Shown here in pieces: positions 7,550 through 17,631 of a stretch of 52,622 nucleotides of DNA. Position 1 is the stretch's first letter. The number at the start of each line of letters is the position of its first letter. The translations under genes were made by a program, and so were the position numbers. Source of the stretch: JADHLK01 sp038131695 (GTDB lineage: Bacteria; Pseudomonadota; Alphaproteobacteria; Puniceispirillales; Puniceispirillaceae); assembly GCA_038131695.1 (NCBI GenBank), contig JAYPQA010000011.1:1-52622 (forward strand), written 5' to 3'. Under the pieces are notes generated by a model, which had not been told where the DNA came from, searched no databases, and saw only the letters and a program-made list of their open reading frames with translations.

Positions 7550-8743
7550 CTATCTGTGATGCAGCAGCATCTGCCGCACATCTATCTGGCCAGCCCGAAA
7601 CCCGCCCTCACAATAGGCGAGATACAGCTCCCACATACGGCGGAAACGCTCATCAAACTGGCTGACAGCAGACAGCTCCGGCCAGGCTTTCAAAAAGCGA
7701 TCCCGCCAGATCGACAGGGTGCGGGCATAATGCAGGGCAAACCCGTCATCTGCACCCAACGCCAGCCCGGCCTTGCCTATCGGGGCCTGCAAGCTGGCCT
7801 CGCTGGGCAGCATCCCGCCGGGAAAGATATATTTCTGGATAAAATCCGGATTGCGCCGGTAGGTATCAAATTGGGCATTATCGATAGTGATAATCTGCAA
7901 GGCGGCTTTGCCGCCTTTTTTGAGACATTCGGCCAGCCGGTTAAAATAGACCGCCCAGTATTTTTCCCCGACCGCCTCAAACATCTCAATCGAGATGATT
8001 TTGTCAAATTTGCTGTCCAGATCGCGGTAATCCTGAATGCGGATATCGGTCTGGCTGTCCAGCCCGGCTTTTGCCAGCCGGTCCGTGGCAAAGCTGTGCT
8101 GTTCTTTTGACAGGGTGATGCCGGTTACATGGGCGCCGCGCGCGCTGGCAGCATATTCAGCAAATCCTCCCCAGCCGCAGCCAATTTCCAGCACCCGGTC
8201 GCCGGGCTGGATATCTGCCAGCTCTGCCAGCCTTTTATTTTTGGCTGTCTGGGCACTGCCGAGATCGGTTTTTTCATCAGCGAAAATAGCCGAAGAATAG
8301 GTCATGGTGGGGTCCAGCCAGGCCTGATAGAAGCTGTTGCCCAGATCATAATGATAGGCGATATTGCGCCGCGATCCGGCCTTATTGTTGCGGTTCAGCC
8401 AATGGCGCAGGCGGGTGAGGGCCGGGGTCAGGCGGCTGAAGCCCAACCCTTTATCCAGCAGGTGGGAATGGCGGCTGGCCAGTTCAATCAGGTCTGGCAA
8501 ATTGCTGCTGCTTGCCTGCCCGTCCAGCACCGCCTCGCAAAAGCCCAGCTTGCCATCGCGCATCAGGGCGCGCACCGCCTTGTCATCATGCAATGTCAGA
8601 TCAGCTGCCGGGCCGGGATCTGCGCTCTCAGCCTCTATCTGGCGGCCATCCGGCAGGGTCAGCTTCAGGCTGCCATGCTGAATCTGGCGGGCCAGCCTCG
8701 CCAGCGCCTCTGTCTGCAATTTCAGTTTCAGATGATCAAACAT
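7550..8743 (-). CDS. Cyclopropane-fatty-acyl-phospholipid synthase family methyltransferase (first of two)
   Basis: A 397-residue SAM-dependent methyltransferase that would modify double bonds of membrane phospholipid acyl chains. Visible features are an N-terminal lipid-binding domain (TLPDGRQIEAE, KLGFCEAVLDGQ), the family signature YDLGNSFYQAWLDPTMTYS, the SAM motif VLEIGCGWGGFAEYA, and FEAVGEKYW, matching the bicarbonate-binding Glu region. MFDHLKLK is taken as the start since the preceding in-frame 48 residues are non-family; it overlaps the DUF1365 stop by eight bases. Next to DUF1365 and an FAD oxidoreductase it resembles the clusters that make cyclopropane or methylated/furan fatty acids in Rhodobacter, but which product is made cannot be read from sequence. 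Confidence 0.9.
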   Translation of the reverse strand: MFDHLKLKLQTEALARLARQIQHGSLKLTLPDGRQIEAESADPGPAADLTLHDDKAVRALMRDGKLGFCEAVLDGQASSSNLPDLIELASRHSHLLDKGLGFSRLTPALTRLRHWLNRNNKAGSRRNIAYHYDLGNSFYQAWLDPTMTYSSAIFADEKTDLGSAQTAKNKRLAELADIQPGDRVLEIGCGWGGFAEYAASARGAHVTGITLSKEQHSFATDRLAKAGLDSQTDIRIQDYRDLDSKFDKIISIEMFEAVGEKYWAVYFNRLAECLKKGGKAALQIITIDNAQFDTYRRNPDFIQKYIFPGGMLPSEASLQAPIGKAGLALGADDGFALHYARTLSIWRDRFLKAWPELSAVSQFDERFRRMWELYLAYCEGGFRAGQIDVRQMLLHHR

Positions 8744-9557
8744 TCCCCGCCTGTTCCCCGGTTGACACTGCTTTGCTGACAGGCAGGCCGGGCGGGGCGG
8801 GGCGCCGGTAAAAACGGCATTTTTTCCAAAATAGCCGCAGCGCTTCTGTATGAATAGACACCCACACCCGCATAGGCCAATGCCCATACAGGGACAGGCT
8901 GGCGAGGATCGAGCGATTTGTCAATTTTGAAATCTGTCCGCGCAGCGTTGCGGTCAGGGCAGGCTTGCCGTCGCGGCAATAGCGCACCAGCAAATTCAGC
9001 CGCTTTTCATCCCGGCGCAGATGCAGCAAATAGCCGCCATCTACCGGGAAAAAAGGCGAGACGAACAGTTTTTTCTCAGCCCGGTGGAGCTGGCCCTTCC
9101 CATCCGGGCCAAGCAGCCCCAGATAGCTGTGGGCATCGCCGAAAGTATTATGCACCTCATAGACAATCAGCCTTGTCTGGCCGGTCTTGTCGGCAGCGCA
9201 ATAAACGGTGATCGGATTAAAGCCGATTCCCAGTATCCGCGGCATGGCCAGCATTTGCACGCTCTTGATTTCCACGCCGGGCAGGGCTTCGGCTGCCAGC
9301 TGGCGCACCCAGCTGGCCAGAGGTTGTAACGGCGCCTTGCCAGCGCGCTGGGATTTGTGATTGGGGCCGAAATCGGATTGGTGCAGGCTGATGAGGTTAA
9401 ACCGGTCAATGCTGAACAGGCCGGTCTGCTGGCTTGCCTCCTCCAGCCGGTCCAGATCAACCAGCACCGACAGCCCCTTGCGGGCCAGAAAATGTGATGG
9501 CTGGCCGTGGCGGGTATGATGAATATCAGAGCAAACCAGCTCGGCAGCCTGTCTCAT
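8736..9557 (-). CDS. DUF1365 family protein
   Basis: A 273-residue protein with the DUF1365 hallmarks: SDIHHTRHGQPSHFL at the start, LISLHQSDFGP, the central GIGFNPITVYCA and EVHNTFGDAHSYL, and KKLFVSPFFPVDGGYL. Members sit almost invariably between an FAD-dependent oxidoreductase and a CFA-synthase-like gene, as here (23 bp after the former, overlapping the latter). In Rhodobacter this trio belongs to a singlet-oxygen-responsive regulon with a role in unusual fatty acids, as I recall. The conserved histidines and acidic residues suggest an enzyme, but no reaction is assigned with confidence. No frame breaks. Confidence 0.9.
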   Translation of the reverse strand: MRQAAELVCSDIHHTRHGQPSHFLARKGLSVLVDLDRLEEASQQTGLFSIDRFNLISLHQSDFGPNHKSQRAGKAPLQPLASWVRQLAAEALPGVEIKSVQMLAMPRILGIGFNPITVYCAADKTGQTRLIVYEVHNTFGDAHSYLGLLGPDGKGQLHRAEKKLFVSPFFPVDGGYLLHLRRDEKRLNLLVRYCRDGKPALTATLRGQISKLTNRSILASLSLYGHWPMRVWVSIHTEALRLFWKKCRFYRRPAPPGLPVSKAVSTGEQAGNV

Positions 9558-9580
9558 TTCCTCCCCCCCTTATCGCGATC

Positions 9581-10930
9581 CTAGGCCCCAACCATCCCGG
9601 TCAGCCCGGCCAGCGCAGCAGGCCCGGACAGGGCAGCTGGCAGGGGGAGATCGGCATTGTCCGGCACCGGCCAGGCCTCAGTCGGGCTGTTCCAGGGTAT
9701 CACAACCCCCAGCGTGCGCGCCATCGCGGCTGCCGAAGCCAGCCCGTCCTCATGAAATCCGTTGCGCGTCCAGGCCCCACAGAAAAACAGCCCGTTCCGG
9801 CCTGTATGCTGGCCAGGTCATTCTGGGCCCGCAAGGCCGGCCGGTCAAAAACCGGGTGGTCATAGCTGAATTCCCGGTGCAGCAAAGCCGGGTCCGGCTC
9901 CTCAAATGGGTTCAGGGTAACAAAAAGCGGGGTATCATCGGCAATGGATTGCAGCTTGTTCATCCAATAGGTGACACAAGCCGGCTTCTGGATCCTCTGC
10001 GCTCAAATAGTTCCAGCTGGCCCAGCAAGCGCGTTTTTTCGGCATAAAGGACGCATCAGAATGCAGCAGAACCCGATTCGGCTGAAAACGGAAGCTGGAT
10101 AGCAGATTGCGCTCTTGCGGGCTGGCATCGCTGATCAGCGCCAAACTCTGATCAGCATGGGCCGCCAGAATGACCCGGTCAAACCAGACATCTCCTTCCC
10201 CGGCGATGGTCAAAATCACGCCGCCCGCCTCACGGCGCAGCCCGGTGATATTTGTGCCGGTTTCCACGCAATCCAGCTGGTCGGTAATTTTTTTCACATA
10301 AGAGCGCGAGCCGCCCGCCACGGTGCGCCAGACAGGCCGCCCGGAATAATGCAGCAGCCGGTGATTATTCATAAACTGGATAAAGGAACGGGCCGGAAAA
10401 TCCAGCATGGTAGAAGCTGGACAGGACCAAATCGCAGCCCCCATCGGCAGCAAATGATCCTCCACAAAGGCCGCGCCCAGCTGCAGCCTTTCGATAAATT
10501 GGCCCAGCGTTTCCTCATCCTCGGCCTGTTCAGCTTCAACAGGCGCCAGACGGTAAAAGCGGGTCAAATCAGACAGCATCTGCCAGAATCGGGGTCGCAG
10601 AAAATTGCCCGGGCTGGCCAGCAAGCCCCGCAAGGAGCCCTCATATTCATAGCGGCGTTGTTGCAGCGATACGGCAAAGGACATATCGCTTTCCAGCGTC
10701 TCTACGCCCAGATGGTCAAACAGGCCGGTCAGATTGGGATAATTCAGCTCATTATAAACGATGAAGCCGGTATCAACGGGCACAAGATGCTCGCCAAACC
10801 GGGCCTCAACCGTATGGCTGTGGCCGCCGATGCGGCTGTCTTTTTCAAACAGCCTCACCTCATGTTCCTGATTCAGTAAATAGGCTGATCCCAGCCCGGA
10901 AATGCCCGATCCCACAACGGCAATACGCAT
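9581..10930 (-). CDS. FAD-dependent amine-oxidase-like/desaturase-like oxidoreductase, two frame breaks
   Basis: The N-terminal 320 residues (from 10930) show the FAD dinucleotide fold VVGSGISGLGSAYLL, then GGHSHTV and a VDTGFIVYNELNYPN motif, typical of the NAD/FAD-binding proteins paired with DUF1365. The frame breaks near 9965; the next frame (from WMNKLQSI) continues the protein and breaks again near 9790, after which FFCGAWTRNGFHEDGLASA, the C-terminal FAD contact, continues to a stop at 9581. Joined, the protein is about 449 residues, the family norm. It probably oxidises or desaturates acyl chains together with the CFA-like protein; substrate inferred from context. It heads the minus-strand set, about 108 bp downstream of the PdeM-like gene. 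Confidence 0.85.
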
Positions 10931-11038
10931 GCCTTACCAATCCTTGCCCGTAACTGTTTTTCAGGAAATACCTGTCCCCTTATAAATACGCATCTTTCCA
11001 CGATGTGGATGACTGGAAAGCCGGGATGCAGACGGATT

Positions 11039-11744
11039 TCAGGGCAAAAAACTCGATTTTCTGAAAGGCATTGTCCAGATTTTGCCATCATGGCAGAACC
11101 AGACGGTCTTGCGGCAGCCAAACAGGCCGGCAATGGCCGGGTCCAGAATATTCAGCCCGCCTGTCCAAACCCCAAAGGCAGGCAGGATCAAGCGTTGGCT
11201 GTCAGCGATAAAACAGCGGCCGGTCAGGTTCCTCGCCGTCAGTTTCAGCCGCGCCTTGGGATGCAGGTGTCCGCTGATTTCGATCAGCCCTGCTGGCCAG
11301 CTGGCCGGCGGCTGGGGTATATGGCGAAACAGCAGATTGCCCACCGCTATTTCCGCAGCGCGTCGGCCGGGCAGGCTGTCCGGCAAGTCCGGATCATGAT
11401 TGCCTTCTATCCAGATCAGCTCGGCCTGGCTGGCACAGTCCCGCAACAGGGCCTGCAACGGGCCTGCCATGCGTACAGCCAGGTCTGAGCGGTGAAAGCG
11501 AATCGCCCAGCAGGATACAGGCGCGCACCGGCTGGCGCCTCAGGGCCGCGCGCATCGCAGCCAGCGAGGCCGCACTGTCCAGCGCAGGCAAGGGCGCACC
11601 CGCAGATTGCGCCAGCGCCTTTTCCAGATGCAAGTCAGACAGCACCAGCAGCTGATCGCCCGGCAGATAACAGGACCCGTCCGCCCAGAGGCAAAAATGC
11701 TGGCCGCCGATTTCTGTCTCAACATGGCTGGCAGGCTTGCTCAT
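11039..11744 (-). CDS. Ligase-associated metallophosphoesterase (PdeM-like), one frame break
   Basis: A calcineurin-like phosphoesterase of the type found with ATP-dependent DNA ligase in a DNA-damage module. The first frame (from 11744) has LLVLSDLHLEKA (metal ligands Asp and His) and ILLGDS. After a break near 11495 the second frame continues RSDLAVRMAGP, then WIEGNHDPDL (the GNHD motif) and ISGHLHPKA (the GHxH motif), ending at 11039. All metal-binding motifs are present once joined, giving about 234 residues. The start overlaps the helicase stop (ATGA at 11741-11744), showing co-transcription. The biochemical substrate is not settled; a nuclease role is inferred from the module. Confidence 0.87.
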
Positions 11745-14187
11745 TCGGCCATTTCCTCCAGCAGCTGGGCTTGCAGATCATCCAGCATGGCCTCTACCCC
11801 GGAGGCGGTGACCTGCTCGCGTCCAACCTCCAGCATCAGCGGCACCGCCAGCGGCGAAATGCGCGGCAGGTCGATATGTCGTATCGCCCCGGAAAAGCGT
11901 TGCAGCAGGTCGGCGAGCCTTTTTATGTCGGTCAGGCTGCGGGCCGCATCCTGGCGCGTTGCCTCCAGCAGCAGGTGATCTGGCTGGTGGCGGCGCAGCA
12001 CATCGTAAATCAGGTCTGAATTGATGGTGACCTGGCGGCCTGTCTTTTCGGTTCCGGGCAGATTCTTGTCAATCAGACCGGCAATGCTGGCCACCTGTCG
12101 GAAGCAGCGTTTCAGCATTGAGGATTCGGCCATCCATTCCTCCAGATCATCGCCCAGAATATCCATGTCAAACAAGGCCTGCGGCTGGTCGATTTTCTGG
12201 CGCGTCCAGACCGCCAGCGCATAATCATTGGCCACAAAGCCCAGCGGCTCCAGCCCGCCCCGCTCCATCCGCCTGGTCAGCAGCATCCCCAGCGTCTGAT
12301 GCGCGTTTCGGCCAGCAAAGCCATAGGCGATCATATAATGGCGATTATGGCGGCGAAAAGTCTCTACCAACAGGCTGTGCGGGTCGGGCAGGGCGGATTT
12401 CTGTTTTTGCAGCCCGGTCCAGAAGCGGATTTGCTCAGGCAGGCAGGCGATCAGCTGGTCATCCTGCAAGAGCTGGCGCACCCGGTCAGCCAGATTGGCC
12501 GAGAGCGGCAAGCGCCCTGCATGGGCCGGCACTTTGGCTCCGCTGCGCTGGTCCGGCGCACCTCTGCCGTCATCTGGTTCAGCCCGATAAATTCCAGAAT
12601 CTGTCCGGCAAAGATAAAACTGTCCTGCGGGCGCAGGGCCTGAATGAAATATTCCTCAATCTCGCCCAGCACGGGCCCGCCCTTCAGCCGCACTTTCAGC
12701 GTCGCAGATTCGACAATCGTGCCGATATTCATCCGCCAGCGGGTTGCCACAGGCTTGCCGGTGATGCGCCAGGCCCCGTCCACCCCGCACACCAGCCGCT
12801 GAAACTGGCTGTAATGTTCCAGCGCATTGCCGCCAGTCGCCACAAAATCCAGCACCCGGTCAAATTGCGCGCGGTCCAGCCCGGCATAGGGCGGGGCTGT
12901 TATAACTTGCTGATAGAGCTGATCAGCAAAAAACGGCCCGGCAACGGCGCGGCCGACAATATGCTGGGCCAGCACATCCAGGGCGCCTGCCTGCTCCGCC
13001 AGCCTCTCCAGCTTTTTGTCCTCCACGGTCTGCTTGGCGGCCAGGGCTTCAAAAATCTCAAAACGGTTGGCCGGAAAGATAATCGCCCGCGATACGGCCT
13101 CTAGATGGTGGCCCGCCCGCCCCATGCGCTGGATCAGCCGGGCGGTGCCCTTGGGCGCGCCCACCTGCATCACCAGATCAATCTCAGCCCAGTCAATGCC
13201 CAGATCAAGCGAGGAAGTCGCAACCACCGCATCCAGCTTGCCAGCTGCCATCGCCGCCTCTGTCTTGCGCCGCTGTCCGGTCGCCAGCGAGCCGTGATGC
13301 AGGCCGATTTTCAGACCCTTGTCATTGATTTGCCAGAGAGCCTGAAACAACATTTCCGCCTGTGCCCGTGTATTGACAAAAATCAGGCTGGTCTGATGCG
13401 CCCCAATCTGTTGATAGATTTCGGGAACCGCCCACAAACAGCTATGCCCGGCCCAGGGTATTTCTTGATCCTCAGGCATAAAGACCGAGAGCTGCATCTG
13501 TTTTTCCAGCGGCGGGGCCAGCACCGCGACCTGCTCTTTTTGCGGATGCAGCCAGCCGGTCATCTGGGCCGGGTCGGCAAGCGTTGCTGACAGGCCGATA
13601 AAGCGGGCCTGCGGGGCAAGGCTTCGCAAGGCCGCCAGCGAGAGCGCGAGCAAATCCCCCCTTTTATTGCCGGCCAGCGTGTGAATCTCGTCAATAATGA
13701 CTGTTTGCAATCCGGCGAACCAGCTGCCTGCTTCTGGCCAGGCTAGCATCAATTCCAGCGATTCCGGCGTGGTCAGCAATATATGCGGCGGTGTATGGCG
13801 CTGGCGGGCGCGCCGGTTGGCAGGCGTATCGCCGGTGCGGCTTTCAATCTTGATGGCAAGGCCCATCTCCGCCACAGGGCCGGTCAGATTGCGGGCAATA
13901 TCCACGGCCAGTGCTTTCAGCGGCGAGATATACAGCGTATGCAGATGGTCCGGCGGCCTCTCAGCCAGCTCCAGCAGGCTGGGCAGGAACCCGGACAGGG
14001 TCTTGCCAGCCCCGGTCGGGGCAATCAGCAGAACCGGCTCTTTGGCGGCGGCCCGTGCCAGCATATCTTGCTGATGCGGATAGAGGTGCCAGCCTTTTTG
14101 CTGAAACCAGCTGGCAAAGCGCGGTGGCAGCTGGGACAGGAAGAGATCCGGATGCCCGTCTGGCTGATTTTCTGCTTTTCTTTTCAT
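11741..14187 (-). CDS. Ligase-associated DEXH-box helicase (Lhr-like), one frame break
   Basis: A superfamily 2 helicase of about 815 residues. Motif I reads APTGAGKT, motif II VIIDEIH, motif III GLSATLAD, motif V ATSSLDLGIDW and motif VI IQRMGRAGH. An Lhr-type winged-helix/beta region follows and a C-terminal DUF4145-like extension includes RHNRHYMIAYGFAGRNAHQ. The frame breaks near 12525, between SAAEPK and PAHAGRLPLSANLADRV; both halves are collinear with the family. MKRKAENQPDG at 14187 is the likelier start; an ATG 14 codons upstream also exists. It is divergent from the GST-exonuclease-ligase operon, giving the classic ligase-associated repair set. Confidence 0.9.
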
Positions 14188-14280
14188 CCTGCCAAATCTG
14201 ATCTGAAACCTATTGAATAAAGCCGCCAACGCAGGCAGACTGTCAGCCTCTGGAAAAAATAGCCGCGTCTTTTGTCAGGG

Positions 14281-14307
14281 CCCTGCCTCTCCAGTGATAG
14301 GGCAGGG
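14281..14307. promoter_or_regulatory. Inverted repeat in the helicase/GST divergent region
   Basis: CCCTGCC (14281-14287) and GGCAGGG (14301-14307) form a perfect 7-bp inverted repeat with a 13-base spacer, about 40 bp before the GST start. No T-tract follows on either strand, so a terminator is unlikely. It could be an operator or a 5'-UTR hairpin. It lies in the only intergenic space between the two arms of the DNA-repair module. Confidence 0.35.
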
Positions 14308-14346
14308 GCGCTGGTCGGGGCAAGGTTGAAAAAGGCATAACAGACG

Positions 14347-15045
14347 ATGATTGAACTTTATTTCTGGCCGACACCCAATGGCCATAAAATTTCCATTGCT
14401 TTGGAAGAGATGGGGCTGGCCTATCAGCTGCGGGCCATCAATATCAATAAAGGGGATCAGTTTGACCCGGCCTTTCTGGCTTTTTCGCCCAATAACCGGA
14501 TGCCTGCGATAAAGGACCCGGACGGGCCGGAGGGCCAGCCGGTCACTGTGTTTGAATCCGGGGCTATCCTGCAATATCTGGCAGAAAAAACCGGCCAGTT
14601 TGCTGGCAAGAACGCCCGCCAGCGTATTGCGGTTAGCGAATGGCTGATGTGGCAGATGGGCGGCTTTGGCCCAATGCTGGGCCAGGCGCATCATTTTATC
14701 GCCTATGCCAAGGAAAAGCTGCCCTATGCGATGGAACGCTATGGCAATGAGGCAAACCGCCTCTATGGGGTGCTGGACAGGCGGCTGGCCGAGAATGAAT
14801 TTGTTGCCGGAGATTTCTATTCCATTGCCGATATGGCGATCTTGCCCTGGACGCGCACCTATGAGCGCCAGAATGTGGATATTGAGGCCTATCAGAATGT
14901 CCAGCGCTGGCGGGCGGCTTTGTTGCAGCGCCCGGCTGTTCTGCGGGGGATGAAAGCCGGGGCAGATATGCGCGATGAGCTGGCCCAGCTTTCAGATGCG
15001 GATTGGCAAAGGCTTTTCGGGGTGAGCAGCAAGGCAGATGGATAG
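14347..15045 (+). CDS. Glutathione S-transferase, Ure2p/YfcG-like
   Basis: A 232-residue cytosolic GST. The thioredoxin-like N-terminal domain has YFWPTPNGHKISIALEEMG, with a Thr-Pro-Asn-Gly active-site turn as in the Nu/YfcG class, NNRMPAI with the cis-proline, and FESGAILQYLAEK for glutathione binding. The helical C-terminal domain has ADMAILPWTRTYERQ. YfcG-type enzymes act as glutathione-dependent disulfide reductases, so a redox role fits better than xenobiotic conjugation; this is inference. It overlaps the start of the exonuclease gene by eight bases and is therefore the first gene of the exonuclease-ligase operon. That suggests oxidative stress as the condition calling on the repair module. 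Confidence 0.9.
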   Translation: MIELYFWPTPNGHKISIALEEMGLAYQLRAININKGDQFDPAFLAFSPNNRMPAIKDPDGPEGQPVTVFESGAILQYLAEKTGQFAGKNARQRIAVSEWLMWQMGGFGPMLGQAHHFIAYAKEKLPYAMERYGNEANRLYGVLDRRLAENEFVAGDFYSIADMAILPWTRTYERQNVDIEAYQNVQRWRAALLQRPAVLRGMKAGADMRDELAQLSDADWQRLFGVSSKADG

Positions 15046-16051
15046 CAGCTGGCTGCGACCGGCGCCGGCCGGGCTGGAAATCCTGCCGGCCCGGGCTTTT
15101 ATTGATCCGCTCCGGCCTGTTGATCTGGCGATCATCACCCATGCCCATGCTGATCATGCCCGCCCCGGCCACAAGCAGGTTATCGCAACCGAAGCGACGC
15201 TGGCTATCATGGCGGCCAGGCTGGGCCCGGATTTTGCCGAAACCAAAACCGTGCTGGATTATGGGGACAGCCTGAGGCTGGGCGATCTGTGCCTGACCAT
15301 GGCCCCGGCCGGGCATATTCTGGGGTCAGCCCAGATTGTCATGGATTATAACGACACCCGCATCATCGCGGCCGGGGATTACAAGCGCGCGGCAGACCCG
15401 ACCTGCCAGCCCTTTCAGCCTGTGCCGTGTGATATTTTTATCACTGAGGCGACTTTTGGCTTGCCGGTTTTCCGCCAGCCTGATCCGCTGGCTGAAATTG
15501 CCCGCCTTCTGGCCCTGCCTGCGCGGTTTCCGGGCCGTGCGATATTGGTTGGGGCCTATGCGCTGGGCAAGGCGCAGCGGCTGATTGCCCTGCTGCGTCA
15601 GGCAGGCTGGGACAAGACCATCTATCTGCATGGGGCGATGCTGGGCCCGTGCCGGATTTATCAGGAATTTGGCGTGGATTTGGGTGATTTGCAGCCGGTT
15701 ACCACCGACCGCAAGAGCCTGCCTGCGGATCAGCTGGCTGGCCAGTTTGTTCTAGCCCCGCCCTCAGCCCTGGGCAGCAGCTGGGCCCGCCGCCTGCCAG
15801 ACCCGCTCAGCTGTATGGCTTCTGGCTGGATGCAGGTGCGCGCCCGCGCCCGCCAGAGCGGCATTGAATGTCCGCTGGTTATCTCGGATCATGCGGATTG
15901 GCCGGACTTGCTGGCAACGCTGGATGAGGTGCGCGCCCGTCAGGTTTGGGTCACGCATGGCCGTGAGGATGCGCTGTTGCACGCCTGCAAGCAGCGGGGT
16001 CTTGATGCCCGGGCCTTGCGCCTGATCGGCTATGAGGAGGACAGCGCATGA
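15038..16051 (+). CDS. Ligase-associated DNA exonuclease, metallo-beta-lactamase fold
   Basis: A 337-residue MBL-fold nuclease of the SNM1/beta-CASP-like family accompanying the damage-response ligase. The metal motif ITHAHADHARPGH (HxHxDH) is near residue 33. APAGHILGSAQI provides the next histidine, AAGDYKRAADPT the bridging Asp, and ISDHADW plus VTHGRED form the C-terminal motifs. It presumably trims DNA ends before sealing. The start overlaps the GST stop and its own stop overlaps the ligase start (ATGA at 16048), so the three are translationally coupled. No frame break. Confidence 0.93.
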   Translation: MDSSWLRPAPAGLEILPARAFIDPLRPVDLAIITHAHADHARPGHKQVIATEATLAIMAARLGPDFAETKTVLDYGDSLRLGDLCLTMAPAGHILGSAQIVMDYNDTRIIAAGDYKRAADPTCQPFQPVPCDIFITEATFGLPVFRQPDPLAEIARLLALPARFPGRAILVGAYALGKAQRLIALLRQAGWDKTIYLHGAMLGPCRIYQEFGVDLGDLQPVTTDRKSLPADQLAGQFVLAPPSALGSSWARRLPDPLSCMASGWMQVRARARQSGIECPLVISDHADWPDLLATLDEVRARQVWVTHGREDALLHACKQRGLDARALRLIGYEEDSA

Positions 16052-17631
16052 AGTCCTTTTCTGGCTTGCTTGAAGCCTTGCTTTATGCGCCGGGCCGCAA
16101 GGCCAAGCTCAGCTGGTTACAGGATTGGCTAGCCAGCACACCGGACCCGGATCGCGGCTGGGGGCTGGCCGCCCTGACCGGTGAGCTGGCCTTCCCCCAT
16201 GTAAAGGCCGGTCTGGTAAGAGAGCTGGCCGCCGCCGCCAGTGACCCGGATCTGTTTGCGCTGTCTTATGATTTTGTCGGCGATTTGGCAGAAACAACGG
16301 CGCTGATCTGGCCGGAACCGGCAGAGCTGGCCGCCCCGCCCAGCCTGTCTGCGATTGTAGCCCCCCTGCAACAGGCGAACCGGCAAGAGGCAGCAGAGCT
16401 GGTTTCCGGCTGGCTGAACGGCATGGATGCGACCCAACGCTGGGCCTTGCTGAAGCTGGCAACCGGCGGGCTGCGGGTTGGGGTTTCCGGGCGGCTGGCG
16501 CGGCTGTCGGTTGCGAGCGCCTTTGACCGGGATATTGCTGAGATAGAGGAAATCTGGCCCTTGCTGGCCCCGCCCTATACGGCTCTGTTTGACTGGCTGG
16601 AAGGGCGCGCAGACAAGCCGGATGCCAGGGGCCGCGCCGTTTTTCGCCCGCTGATGCTGGCCCATCCTCTGTCCGAAACAGACGCTGACCAGCTTGATAT
16701 GAGCCTCTATCAGACAGAATGGAAATGGGACGGGGCGCGGGTGGAGCTGGCCGCGGCTCAGGATGGGGTGCGGCTTTTCGCGCTCTGGAATGATATTACC
16801 GCCGCCTTTCCTGAGATTGTGCCGCCTACTGGCTGGCAGGGCACGCTGGATGGGGAATTGCTGGCGGGCCAGCCGGATGCAGTGGCCAGCTTTGGCCGAT
16901 TGCAGCAAAGGCTGAACCGCAAAAAGGCCGGGCGCAAGCTGCAACAGGATAATCCGGTTTTCCTGCGGGTTTATGATTTGCTGGTTGAAGGGGAGACAGA
17001 CTGGCGGGCTGCCCCGCTGAGCGAAAGGCGGGCCCGTCTGGAGGTGCTGGCGGCTAGCTGGCCAGCGGGCGGGCGGCTGGACCTGTCTGAGGTGCTGGCT
17101 GTCGGGACGCCGCAAGAGCTGGCCGAAAAGCGCGCCGCCTGTCGCAGCGATGCGCTGATTGAGGGGATGATGCTAAAACGCAAAGACAGCCCCTATCTGG
17201 CCGGGCGGCCCAAGGGCCATTGGTGGAAATGGAAGCGCGATCCGCTGCGCGCTGATCTGGTCATCATGTATGCCCAGCGCGGGCATGGGCGGCGCTCCTC
17301 TCTTTATTCTGATTTTACGCTGGGGGCCTGGCGGGATGGGGCAGACGGGCCGGAGCTGGTGCCGGTTGCCAAGGCCTATTCCGGCTTTTCAGATCAGGAA
17401 TTGCGGGCCCTGGATAAATTTGTGCGGCAAAATATTGTCAATCGTTTCGGGCCGGTGCGCGAGGTGGAAAAACAGCTGGTCGCTGAGCTGGCCTTTGATT
17501 CGGTGCAGCGTTCCAGCCGTCACCGCTCCGGGGTAGCCTTGCGCTTTCCGCGCTTTCATGCGCTGCGCTGGGACAAGCCAGCTGAAGAGGCCGACTGGCT
17601 GGCGAGCATTGAAGCGCTGATCGGCGGCTAG
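16048..17631 (+). CDS. Cisplatin-damage-response-type ATP-dependent DNA ligase
   Basis: A 527-residue ATP-dependent DNA ligase. The N-terminal helical domain leads to adenylation motif I, EWKWDGARVE, with the nucleophile Lys226. Motif III-like LDGELLAG, motif IV EGMMLKRKDSPYLAG, motif V WWKWKRDPLRADLVIMYAQ, and a C-terminal OB fold ending in SRHRSGVALRFPRF (motif VI region) follow in order. This architecture matches bacterial ligases that act with the DEXH helicase, MBL exonuclease and PdeM in survival of DNA damage, all found nearby. Replication would still need an NAD-dependent LigA elsewhere. It converges on the DUF2256 gene with a four-base overlap. Confidence 0.95.
   Translation: MKSFSGLLEALLYAPGRKAKLSWLQDWLASTPDPDRGWGLAALTGELAFPHVKAGLVRELAAAASDPDLFALSYDFVGDLAETTALIWPEPAELAAPPSLSAIVAPLQQANRQEAAELVSGWLNGMDATQRWALLKLATGGLRVGVSGRLARLSVASAFDRDIAEIEEIWPLLAPPYTALFDWLEGRADKPDARGRAVFRPLMLAHPLSETDADQLDMSLYQTEWKWDGARVELAAAQDGVRLFALWNDITAAFPEIVPPTGWQGTLDGELLAGQPDAVASFGRLQQRLNRKKAGRKLQQDNPVFLRVYDLLVEGETDWRAAPLSERRARLEVLAASWPAGGRLDLSEVLAVGTPQELAEKRAACRSDALIEGMMLKRKDSPYLAGRPKGHWWKWKRDPLRADLVIMYAQRGHGRRSSLYSDFTLGAWRDGADGPELVPVAKAYSGFSDQELRALDKFVRQNIVNRFGPVREVEKQLVAELAFDSVQRSSRHRSGVALRFPRFHALRWDKPAEEADWLASIEALIGG

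Noticed and set aside
10931..11038. An ECF sigma-E (singlet-oxygen type) promoter upstream of the FAD oxidoreductase
   Set aside because: I looked for TGATC-like -35 and TAAGA-like -10 elements at the right spacing and did not find a convincing pair.
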